Source: Alphaproteobacteria bacterium MarineAlpha3_Bin4 (lineage in GTDB: Bacteria; Pseudomonadota; Alphaproteobacteria; Rhodospirillales; Casp-alpha2). From it: a stretch of DNA of 11,223 bases. Positions 1-6,385 of this stretch are shown here, piece after piece. The first letter of the stretch is position 1. Each line of letters begins with the position of its first letter. Position numbers and translations under genes: made by a program. Under the pieces are notes generated by a model. That model did no database searches. It was not told the DNA's origin and saw only the letters and a program-made list of their open reading frames with translations. The stretch covers positions 1-11,223 of the forward strand of contig PTLJ01000029.1 of NCBI GenBank assembly GCA_002938045.1, written 5' to 3'.

Positions 1-2
1 CC

Positions 3-320
3 CGCACTAAGTTCAAGCGCGACACCGATATCCTAGCGCGGATCATCAAGGAAAAGCGAGTCGGTGGGCTGGTCTTCGGCCTGCCCATCAGCATGGACAG
101 TTCGGAAGGGCCACGCTGCCAATCGGTGCGCCAATTCGCCGACAACCTCTTAACCGTCATCGATATCCCGATTGCGTTCTGGGACGAACGGCTGTCGACC
201 GCCGCCGTCGAACGGGTATTGATCAGCGAGGCCGACATGCCCCGCAAGCGACGCGCCCAGGTGATCGACAAAATGGCCGCCGCCTATATTCTACAGGGTG
301 CACTCGACGCCGCCGGTTAG
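3..320 (+). CDS. ruvX: RuvX/YqgF family protein (pre-16S rRNA nuclease / Holliday junction resolvase-like), 5' end outside window
   Basis: This is the C-terminal 105 codons of a RuvX/YqgF protein; the reading frame is open from base 3 and ends at TAG 318-320. The family has an RNase H-like fold and is known for 5' processing of pre-16S rRNA and for resolvase-like similarity. Visible hallmarks are the VGGLVFGLP strand with the following SMDSSEGP loop, the FWDERLST motif carrying an acidic active-site residue, and the C-terminal KRRAQVIDKMAAAYILQG helix with a further conserved Asp. The N-terminal strand with the first catalytic Asp lies upstream of the window. An internal ATG at base 93 falls inside the conserved loop, so it is not the start. 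It is the first gene of the same-strand series leading to pyrB. The family call is firm; the exact biochemical role in this organism is inferred. Confidence 0.93.
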   Translation, partial: RTKFKRDTDILARIIKEKRVGGLVFGLPISMDSSEGPRCQSVRQFADNLLTVIDIPIAFWDERLSTAAVERVLISEADMPRKRRAQVIDKMAAAYILQGALDAAG

Positions 321-367
321 ACCGTCCGCGTTAGACCGTTAGCTGCGATGCGAGCTGGCGCCTAAGA

Positions 368-391
368 TAATGACGATTTAGTAATGACGAT
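368..391 (+). repeat. Direct repeat TAATGACGAT, two copies with 14-bp period
   Basis: Two identical 10-base copies occur at 368-377 and 382-391, separated by TTAG. They lie in the ruvX-pyrB gap, about 200 bases upstream of pyrB. The spacing is not a full helical turn, which weakens an operator interpretation. No function is assigned. Confidence 0.5.
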
Positions 392-559
392 CTCGCTGGC
401 GAATACCCGCGTCAACCGGTCTTGAATTCGGTTGTGGTCGTCCACTGATGATCGATACCTTGGTCACGGCCCCCGCATGCCCAAGCCGCACATGGCCCTA
501 AAGAAAGTTCGGTCCTTCGGGCCCCCGAGCAAACTTAGTCGGCCCAAATAAAGCGATGC

Positions 560-588
560 TTGCGCCGGGCAGGAGAGATTCATATAGT
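560..588 (+). promoter_or_regulatory. Candidate pyrB promoter (TTGCGC - 17 bp - TATAGT)
   Basis: A TTGCGC element (560-565) and a TATAGT element (583-588) are separated by 17 bp, a good sigma-70-type spacing. The -10 resembles the consensus; the -35 matches only its TTG. Transcription would be expected to begin about 594-596, directly at the pyrB ATG (597), implying a leaderless or nearly leaderless message. An AGGAG sequence (571-575) lies inside the spacer and is about 21 bases from the ATG, too far for a normal ribosome site. This is a sequence-pattern call only. Confidence 0.35.
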
Positions 589-596
589 GCGCGCCT

Positions 597-1565
597 ATGG
601 GCGTGGACGATAGTTACCAAACCCGCTTCTCTCCCCGTCATTTGCTCGGCATTGAAGGTCTCTCGCCGGACCAAATCACAGTATTTCTCAATAAATCGGA
701 AAACTACGTCGAGCAAAACCGCCGTGTCGATAAGGCGACGCAGCTACTGCACGGCCGCACTATCATCAATCTATTCTACGAGGATTCAACGCGCACCCTA
801 ACCTCTTTCGAGCTCGCCGGCAAACGTCTCGGCGGCGACCTAATCAACATGAACGTCGATACTAGCTCAGTCAAGAAGGGCGAGACGCTGATCGACACCG
901 CGATGACGCTCAACGCCATGCACCCGGACATCCTAGTCGTGCGACATCCCCATGCCGGCGCCGCCAAGCTACTCTCAGAGAAGGTTAATTGCGCCGTCAT
1001 CAACGGTGGTGACGGCAACCACGAGCACCCGACCCAAGCGCTTCTCGACGCGCTAACGATCCGCCGCCGCCTAGGCGGCCTATCCGGGCTTACAGTCGCC
1101 ATCTGCGGCGATATCCTGCACTCGCGCGTGGCTAAATCCAACATCCACCTTCTCCTGACCATGGGCGCGCGGGTCCGCGTGATCGCACCTAAGACGCTGA
1201 TCCCACCAGCGGCCGAACGCCTCGGCGTTGAGGTCTTCCATTGCATGGAGGACGGGCTCAAGGACTGCGACATTGTGATGATGCTGCGCCTGCAGCGCGA
1301 ACGCATGACGCGTAACTTCTTTCCTTCGATCCGCGAGTATTTCCGGTATTTCGGGCTTGACTACAACAAGCTGTCGCACGCCAAACCGGATGCGCTGATA
1401 ATGCACCCGGGGCCGATGAACCGGGGCGTCGAGATCGACACCGAGGTTGCCGATGATGTCGGCCGCAGCGTGATCCGTGAACAGGTCGAGATGGGCGTCG
1501 CCGTGCGCATGGCGTGCCTAGATCTCCTGACTATCAATCTCGATTCCGGTGAGAGACGCGCGTGA
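597..1565 (+). CDS. pyrB: Aspartate carbamoyltransferase catalytic subunit
   Basis: PyrB (322 aa) condenses carbamoyl phosphate and aspartate to N-carbamoyl-aspartate, the committed step of cytoplasmic pyrimidine synthesis. The carbamoyl-phosphate loop STRTLTSFE is at residues 64-72, the SVKKGET active-site loop at 91-97, VVRHPHAG at 114-121, HPTQALLD at 144-151, the SR of GDILHSR at 176-177, LRLQRERM at 230-237 and the HPGPMNRG substrate loop at 270-277. All the family residues I can check are intact, and the length is normal. ATG 597 is the only sensible start, because an in-frame TAG lies at 585-587 and the nearby GTG at 587 is out of frame. The stop overlaps the ATG of the pyrC-like gene, indicating translational coupling. 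No regulatory pyrI follows, which fits a class A-type enzyme assembled with a PyrC-like partner. Confidence 0.97.
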   Translation: MGVDDSYQTRFSPRHLLGIEGLSPDQITVFLNKSENYVEQNRRVDKATQLLHGRTIINLFYEDSTRTLTSFELAGKRLGGDLINMNVDTSSVKKGETLIDTAMTLNAMHPDILVVRHPHAGAAKLLSEKVNCAVINGGDGNHEHPTQALLDALTIRRRLGGLSGLTVAICGDILHSRVAKSNIHLLLTMGARVRVIAPKTLIPPAAERLGVEVFHCMEDGLKDCDIVMMLRLQRERMTRNFFPSIREYFRYFGLDYNKLSHAKPDALIMHPGPMNRGVEIDTEVADDVGRSVIREQVEMGVAVRMACLDLLTINLDSGERRA

Positions 1566-2857
1566 TGGCCGAAACAGTCGGGGATCCCCAAGACGCCGTC
1601 GCCTACATCAACGCCCGCCTGCTTGACCCGGCGACCGAACTCGACGCCATCGGCGGCCTGCTCACCGAAGGCGAGGTTATAGCCGCCGTCGGCGATGATC
1701 TTTTTCGGTCCGGCACGCCCGAAGGCGCTGCGGTCGTCGACTGCGGCGGTCATTGCCTAGCGCCGGGGCTCGTCGACATGCGCGTCGAGCTCGGTAACCT
1801 GGCAACGTCCGGGCGCGCAGCAGCCGGCGGCGGCATCACCAGCATGGTGAGCCTACCCAACAGCGACCCGGTCGCCGACAACGAGGCGGTGGTCGAGTTC
1901 GTCGCCCGACGGGCGCGCAAGCTTGGTCTTGTCAAGCTCTATACCTACGGCGCCGTGACCCGTGGCCTCGCCGGGAGCGAGTTGGCCGAACTCGGAATGC
2001 TGGCGGACGCCGGTGCCGTCGCCTTCACGGACGCGACCCACGCCATCGCCGATGCGCGACTGATGCGCATGGCCTTGAGCTACGGCTCGACCTTCGGCCT
2101 CCTGATAGTCAACCACCCGGAAGAACCGGGCCTGGCCGAGTATGGCGTCATGAACGACGGTGAGACGGCGACCCGGCTCGGGCTGGCCGGCATACCGCGC
2201 CAGGCCGAGGTGATCATGGTTGAGCGCGACGTTCACTTGGCCGAGCTAACCGGCGGTCGGTTGCACGTCCCTCACGTCTCTACGGCCGATGCCCTCGATG
2301 CCATCAGCCGGGGCAAGCAGCGCGGCGTCAACGTGACCTGCGATACGGCGCCGCCCTACTTCGCCCTCAACGAGACCGCCATCGGTGATTACCGAACCTT
2401 CGCCAAGCTATCACCCCCGCTACGCAACGAAGACGACCGCCAGGCCGTCGTCGCTGGACTCAAGAACGGCACCATCGATGTCATTGCCTCCGACCACGTG
2501 CCGCGCGATGAGGAATCGAAGAGACTGCCGTTCGCCGAAGCGGCGGCAGGCGGCGTCGGCCTCAATACCTTGCTGCCGATATCTTTGGAGCTTTATCACA
2601 ACGGCCATCTCGGGCTACTCGACGTGTTCAGGTTGATCACTCAGGCGCCGGCAGATCTTTTAAATCTGCCGGCCGGACGTCTCGAGGTAGGCCGTCCCGC
2701 CGACCTGTTGGTGTTCGATCCGGACCGCGGCTGGAAGGTCGACGCGAAAACCCTGCTAAGCCAAGCCAAGAACTCGCCCTTTGACCGACGCCCGGTGCAG
2801 GGAACCGTATTAAGAACGGTCGTCGACGGACGCAACATTTACCAATTGGAAGACTGA
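1565..2857 (+). CDS. pyrC: Dihydroorotase-like protein lacking the metal-binding HxH (probable non-catalytic PyrC/PyrX-type partner of PyrB)
   Basis: This 430-aa protein has the amidohydrolase fold of class I dihydroorotases, with the family's APGLVD strand at 66-71, a LPNSDPV segment at 97-103, HVPHVST at 234-240 and ASDHVP at 308-313. The zinc-binding HxH that should follow Asp71 is replaced by Arg73 and Glu75, and the substrate arm usually reading like REPG...KET is missing, with about eight residues deleted near 76-80. The TPHH-like motif is APPY (262-265), the second Asp of FTDD is Ala157, and the His of DHAPH is Arg314. His184, His237 and Asp310 remain. Catalysis is therefore unlikely. 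In Pseudomonas an inactive PyrC' is needed to assemble PyrB, and a similar scaffold role is inferred here. The ATG overlaps the pyrB stop (TGATG), and GGTGAG lies about 11 bases upstream. GTG 1562 is an alternative start one codon earlier. Confidence 0.88.
   Translation: MAETVGDPQDAVAYINARLLDPATELDAIGGLLTEGEVIAAVGDDLFRSGTPEGAAVVDCGGHCLAPGLVDMRVELGNLATSGRAAAGGGITSMVSLPNSDPVADNEAVVEFVARRARKLGLVKLYTYGAVTRGLAGSELAELGMLADAGAVAFTDATHAIADARLMRMALSYGSTFGLLIVNHPEEPGLAEYGVMNDGETATRLGLAGIPRQAEVIMVERDVHLAELTGGRLHVPHVSTADALDAISRGKQRGVNVTCDTAPPYFALNETAIGDYRTFAKLSPPLRNEDDRQAVVAGLKNGTIDVIASDHVPRDEESKRLPFAEAAAGGVGLNTLLPISLELYHNGHLGLLDVFRLITQAPADLLNLPAGRLEVGRPADLLVFDPDRGWKVDAKTLLSQAKNSPFDRRPVQGTVLRTVVDGRNIYQLED
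2647..2673 (+). repeat. Perfect 10-bp inverted repeat inside pyrC
   Basis: GCCGGCAGAT at 2647-2656 is perfectly complementary to ATCTGCCGGC at 2664-2673, with the 7-base loop CTTTTAA. It lies within the C-terminal coding part of the pyrC-like gene (around residues 361-370, APADLLNLPA), where the protein keeps the family pattern. It is therefore probably not an inserted element. It could form a strong mRNA hairpin; there is no T-run after it. Confidence 0.6.
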
Positions 2858-2859
2858 GC

Positions 2860-3510
2860 ATGGACGGCGGCTTCGCCGGACTGGGCCTGCTCCATGCCGC
2901 CGCCTTACCGGTCGGCTATCTGCTGGGGGCGATCCCGTTCGGCCTAGTGCTGACGCGCCTAGCCGGGTTAGGCGATATCCGCGACATCGGCTCCGGCAAC
3001 ATCGGCGCCACCAACGTGCTCAGAACCGGCCACAAGGCCTTAGCCGCGCTGACTTTGATCCTGGATGCCGGAAAGGGGGCAGTGGCCACCCTGGTGCTGG
3101 CCTGGGCCGGTGACGCAAACGCCGGTATGATCGCCGGATTTGCCGCCGTATTTGGCCACAACTTTCCGGTTTGGCTCAAGTTTCGAGGCGGCAAGGGCGT
3201 AGCGACGACGCTCGGAGTGCTGTTAGCCGTATCCTGGCCGATGGGCGTTGCCGCCTGCGCCACTTGGATGCTCATCGCCGGCACTTTCCGATATTCGTCT
3301 CTGGCCGCCCTAGGCGCTTTAGCCTTCGCGCCGCTCTACGGCTGGACCTTCGCCAACAGCGCCGTCGCCACCATGGCCGCGGCGCTGGGCGTGCTGTCGG
3401 TCATCCGCCACCACAAAAATATCCTCCGCTTGCTGCGAGGCCAGGAAACTAAGATTGGGCAAATCCCGCCGCCGCCGAACCCCGATTCCAACCAGCAAGC
3501 CAGCCGCTAA
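2860..3510 (+). CDS. plsY: Glycerol-3-phosphate acyltransferase (acyl-phosphate dependent)
   Basis: PlsY (216 aa) is an integral inner-membrane enzyme that transfers an acyl group from acyl-phosphate to glycerol-3-phosphate, giving lysophosphatidic acid at the start of phospholipid synthesis. The three cytoplasmic-loop motifs are all present: GSGNIGATNVLRTG at 44-57, FGHNFPVWLKFRGGKG at 98-113 and the IRHHKNILRLL segment at 182-192. Hydrophobic segments near 10-34, 60-82, 88-104, 115-142 and 146-180 fit the polytopic topology. The tail after residue 200 (QIPPPPNPDSNQQASR) is proline/glutamine-rich and not conserved. ATG 2860 follows the pyrC stop by two bases and has GGAAGA (2848-2853) at good spacing, so it is probably coupled to pyrC. 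Confidence 0.96.
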   Translation: MDGGFAGLGLLHAAALPVGYLLGAIPFGLVLTRLAGLGDIRDIGSGNIGATNVLRTGHKALAALTLILDAGKGAVATLVLAWAGDANAGMIAGFAAVFGHNFPVWLKFRGGKGVATTLGVLLAVSWPMGVAACATWMLIAGTFRYSSLAALGALAFAPLYGWTFANSAVATMAAALGVLSVIRHHKNILRLLRGQETKIGQIPPPPNPDSNQQASR

Positions 3511-3589
3511 CCGGTCTCCGGCGCCGATGAAACGGTTGATGCCAGCACAAAAAAAACAAGATCCGGGCGTCGCGAGTGCCGGCTGGGGA

Positions 3590-3770
3590 GTCGAATTCGA
3601 CACGGTAGCGCAAAAAATCGTTGGCCAATTGATCGTCTTTGGTTGACGAAACCAACATCACCTGCCAATTCTCCCCTTCCCCGGCGGTCGCCAACCCGCC
3701 CTTAACGGGATCGGCGGATTCAACGCAGCGCCGAGGCAAGAACGCAACCCCGTTGAGCAAAGGACTTTGT
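3590..3770 (+). pseudogene. dprA: Remnant of the dprA 3' end (DprA C-terminal winged-helix region), frameshifted
   Basis: Between plsY and topA, where related genomes carry dprA, two adjacent plus-strand frames give pieces that resemble the DprA C-terminus. One frame (3590-3643) reads VEFDTVAQKIVGQLIVFG and stops at TGA 3644-3646. The next frame, from 3642, continues VDETNITCQFSPSPAV and then QRRGKN. I recall DprA tails of the form VDEL-x(3)-CQFS-xx-AV, followed by a leucine-rich ELELAGR helix and an R-PGN wing. The ELELAGR helix is unrecognisable here. The Rossmann-type DNA-binding domain of DprA (the protein that loads RecA onto incoming single-stranded DNA) is absent, so roughly 1 kb seems to have been deleted and the rest has decayed. 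The match is from memory of the family pattern, not an alignment. Confidence 0.5.
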
Positions 3771-3779
3771 CGGTCACCC

Positions 3780-6365
3780 ATGAGCAACGTCGTCATCGTC
3801 GAATCCCCTTCCAAGGCCAAGACCATCAATAAGTATCTGGGCAGCAACTACACCGTGCTGGCCACCGTTGGTCACGTTCGCGATCTGCCGGAAAAGGACG
3901 GCTCCGTCCGACCGGAAGACGACTTCGCCATGGATTGGGAGATCAAAGCCGAGGCGAAGAAAAACATCGACGCCATCGTCAAGGCGTTGAAGGACGCTGA
4001 TCACCTTTATCTCGCCACCGACCCGGATCGCGAGGGCGAGGGTATTTCCTGGCACGTCTGTCAGGAACTCAACCGGCGTAAGGCGCTCGACGAAGTCGAA
4101 GTCAAGCGGGTAGTTTTCAACGAGATCACCCGCGATGCGGTCCTCAACGCGTTCTCCGATCCCCGCGACCTGGATAACGAACTTGTCGAAGCCTACCTGG
4201 CGCGGCGCGCACTCGATTACTTGGTCGGCTTCACCTTGTCGCCGGTGCTGTGGCGCAAATTGCCGGGTAGCCGCTCTGCCGGACGCGTGCAATCGATTGC
4301 ACTACGGCTGATCTGCGAACGCGAGACCGAGATTGAGAACTTCAAGGTCGAGGAGTACTGGTCTGTCAAGGGGGTTTTCCAGACCTCCGATGGGGATGAG
4401 GTCGAGGCGTTGCTGACCCAACTCGACGGCGACAAGCTCGACAAGATGTCGCTCACCAACGAAGCTGCCGCGACTCACGCGGTAGCCGAAATCGAGGCTC
4501 GTGAATTTGCCGTCGCCCGGGTCGAGAAGAAGCAAGCCCGGCGCCACCCGTCTGCGCCGTTCACCACCTCGACCCTGCAGCAAGAGGCCTCGCGCAAGCT
4601 CAGGATGAGCGCCAAGCGGACCATGCAAGTGGCGCAGAAGCTCTACGAGGGCATCAACATCGGCGGTGAGGCCGTCGGCTTAATTACCTACATGAGAACT
4701 GACGGCGTACAGATGGCCGGCGAGGCGATCGCTGCTTGCCGCTCGCTGATAGGTAGCGAGTACGATGACACCTACGTTCCGGGTTCACCGCGCAATTACA
4801 AGAGTAAGGCCAAGAACGCTCAGGAAGCGCACGAGGCGATCCGCCCGACCGATGTCTTCCGACGTCCCGACGATATCGCCGGACACCTTGATAGTGAGCA
4901 GTTGGCGCTTTACGGCCTGATCTGGCGGCGAACTATTGCCAGTCAGATGGAATCCGCAGTCCTTGACCAGGTCGCGGTCGACATCGGTTCCGGAGACCGC
5001 CGCGTGACGCTGCGCGCGACCGGCTCTGTAGTCGCCTTCGACGGCTTTTTCCGAGTTTACCAAGAGGGACGCGATGATGGCGACGCCAAGCGCGGCGGTG
5101 AGGACCGAATCCTACCCGAGATGCGTGAGAGCCAAAGCCTCGATAGGAAGACAGTCGAACCGGAGCAACATTTTACCCAACCGCCGCCGCGCTATTCCGA
5201 GGCCAGCTTGGTCAAGATATTAGAGGAACTCGGCATCGGACGGCCCTCGACCTACGCTAGCATTCTCTCGGTGCTGCAAGATCGCAACTACGTGACCTTG
5301 GAGCAGCGCCGCTTCATCCCTAACGACAGAGGTCGTATCGTCACCGCGTTCCTGGAGAGCTTCTTCTCACGCTACGTCGAGTATAACTTCACTGCCGAGT
5401 TGGAGGATAAACTCGACGACATCTCCGGCGGACGCATCAACTGGAAGATCGTGCTCAGGGATTTCTGGACCGCCTTCAAGGAAGCCGTCGACAACACCCA
5501 CGAGCTGCGTGTCTCAGAAGTTCTCGACAAGCTCGACGAGTTGCTCGGCCCACATTTCTTCCGCCAGGGTGAGAACGGCGCCGACCCCCGCAAATGCCCT
5601 GCCTGCGAAGATGGACGGCTGAACCTTAAACTCGGCAAGTTCGGCGCCTTCATCGGCTGCTCCCATTATCCCGACTGCCGCTACACCAAGGCGTTGGTCG
5701 TTACCGACGGTGACGAACTCGCGACCGGCGTCGCCGACGCCGGTCCACTCGAACTGGGCAGCGACCCCGAAACCGGGCTGGCGGTGACGCTGCGCAAGGG
5801 ACCCTACGGCTTCTATGTGCAGCTAGGCGAGGTCGAAGGCAGTGGCAAGAAGAAGATCAAGCCAAAGCGTTCGTCACTAGCCAAGAGTATGAACCCGGCG
5901 GCGATCGATCTGGAGAAGGCAATGGCTTTGCTTTCGCTTCCGCGCGAGGTCGGACCCGAACCGGACACAGGCGAGATGATCTCCGCCGCGATCGGTCGCT
6001 TCGGTCCCTATATTAAGCTTGGTGGTACCTACGTCTCACTTAAGGGCGACGACGACGTTCTTACCATAGGACTTAACAGGGCGGTGCACCTGCTGGCGAA
6101 CGCACCTCGCAAAGACCCGCCGCGCGAGCTCGGCGCACATCCCAAGGACAACAAACCGGTAACCCAGCGCCAGGGCCGCTGGGGGGCCTACGTTCAACAC
6201 GGCAAACTGATGGCGACCCTACCCAAGCACCTGGACAAAGATAGCATCACACTCGAACAGGCGATCGAATTGCTCGACGCCAAGGCGGCCAAAGGTGGCA
6301 AGGGTGCCAGGCGCAAGACAGGCAAGCGCAAAACCGCCAAGCAAGCGAAGGCGGCCAACGGTTAG
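3780..6365 (+). CDS. topA: DNA topoisomerase I (type IA)
   Basis: TopA (861 aa) relaxes negative supercoils by cutting and passing single strands. The Toprim domain begins with VVIVESPSKAKTI (Glu8) and contains ATDPDREGEG with Asp81, Asp83 and Glu85, the magnesium-binding acids. The catalytic tyrosine is Tyr304 in ITYMRTDG, and GIGRPSTYASI (485-495) is the usual conserved segment. One C4 zinc finger follows (Cys606, Cys609, Cys627, Cys633). Three short C-terminal repeats of the GPYGFYVQLG / GRFGPYIKLG / GRWGAYVQHG type (about 673-810) come next, then a Lys/Arg-rich tail (839-857) that probably binds DNA. ATG 3780 matches the family N-terminus and has AAAGGA 15 bases upstream. The frame is open back to TTG 3639, but those 47 codons look like dprA remnant, not TopA. 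rnr follows after 20 bases, suggesting co-transcription. Confidence 0.97.
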   Translation: MSNVVIVESPSKAKTINKYLGSNYTVLATVGHVRDLPEKDGSVRPEDDFAMDWEIKAEAKKNIDAIVKALKDADHLYLATDPDREGEGISWHVCQELNRRKALDEVEVKRVVFNEITRDAVLNAFSDPRDLDNELVEAYLARRALDYLVGFTLSPVLWRKLPGSRSAGRVQSIALRLICERETEIENFKVEEYWSVKGVFQTSDGDEVEALLTQLDGDKLDKMSLTNEAAATHAVAEIEAREFAVARVEKKQARRHPSAPFTTSTLQQEASRKLRMSAKRTMQVAQKLYEGINIGGEAVGLITYMRTDGVQMAGEAIAACRSLIGSEYDDTYVPGSPRNYKSKAKNAQEAHEAIRPTDVFRRPDDIAGHLDSEQLALYGLIWRRTIASQMESAVLDQVAVDIGSGDRRVTLRATGSVVAFDGFFRVYQEGRDDGDAKRGGEDRILPEMRESQSLDRKTVEPEQHFTQPPPRYSEASLVKILEELGIGRPSTYASILSVLQDRNYVTLEQRRFIPNDRGRIVTAFLESFFSRYVEYNFTAELEDKLDDISGGRINWKIVLRDFWTAFKEAVDNTHELRVSEVLDKLDELLGPHFFRQGENGADPRKCPACEDGRLNLKLGKFGAFIGCSHYPDCRYTKALVVTDGDELATGVADAGPLELGSDPETGLAVTLRKGPYGFYVQLGEVEGSGKKKIKPKRSSLAKSMNPAAIDLEKAMALLSLPREVGPEPDTGEMISAAIGRFGPYIKLGGTYVSLKGDDDVLTIGLNRAVHLLANAPRKDPPRELGAHPKDNKPVTQRQGRWGAYVQHGKLMATLPKHLDKDSITLEQAIELLDAKAAKGGKGARRKTGKRKTAKQAKAANG

Positions 6366-6375
6366 CGCCGCCGGC

Positions 6376-6382
6376 AAGGAAG
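6376..6382 (+). promoter_or_regulatory. Ribosome binding site supporting the TTG start of rnr
   Basis: AAGGAAG lies three bases before the TTG at 6386 when counted from its final G, and five bases when counted from AGGA. This is good Shine-Dalgarno spacing. There is no ATG in frame until far inside the protein, so this site decides the start. Confidence 0.7.
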
Positions 6383-6385
6383 CCC

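Larger units (their letters stand above)
321..596 (+). other. Intergenic region between ruvX and pyrB
   Basis: No convincing gene is present in these 276 bases. The short open frames here have no protein-like character. The stretch contains the repeat TTAGACCGT at 317-325 and 332-340, a second direct repeat TAATGACGAT at 368-377 and 382-391, a weak imperfect hairpin around 506-537 without a T-run, and a candidate pyrB promoter immediately before the pyrB ATG. The size suggests that pyrB has its own transcription start rather than depending only on read-through from ruvX. Confidence 0.6.

Noticed and set aside
506..537. Imperfect hairpin around GGTCCTTCGGGCC upstream of pyrB, considered as an attenuator
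   Set aside because: The stem is only five pairs with a G-U and a three-base loop, there is no T-run, and no leader peptide is visible.
1066..1079. 14-bp palindrome GCCGCCTAGGCGGC inside pyrB
   Set aside because: It has no loop, is coding (RRRLGG) and matches the family; I see no reason to treat it as a site.
776..1306. Long minus-strand open frames inside pyrB, and similar ones inside pyrC, topA, rnr and the S41 gene
   Set aside because: They are antisense shadows of GC-rich genes whose sense products carry complete family motifs; their translations are rich in Arg, Ser and Pro and lack domains.
3449..3847. 132-codon minus-strand open frame across the plsY-topA gap
   Set aside because: It overlaps the 3' end of plsY and the 5' end of topA, has no recognisable domain, and the plus strand of the same region explains the coding-like signal better as a dprA relic.
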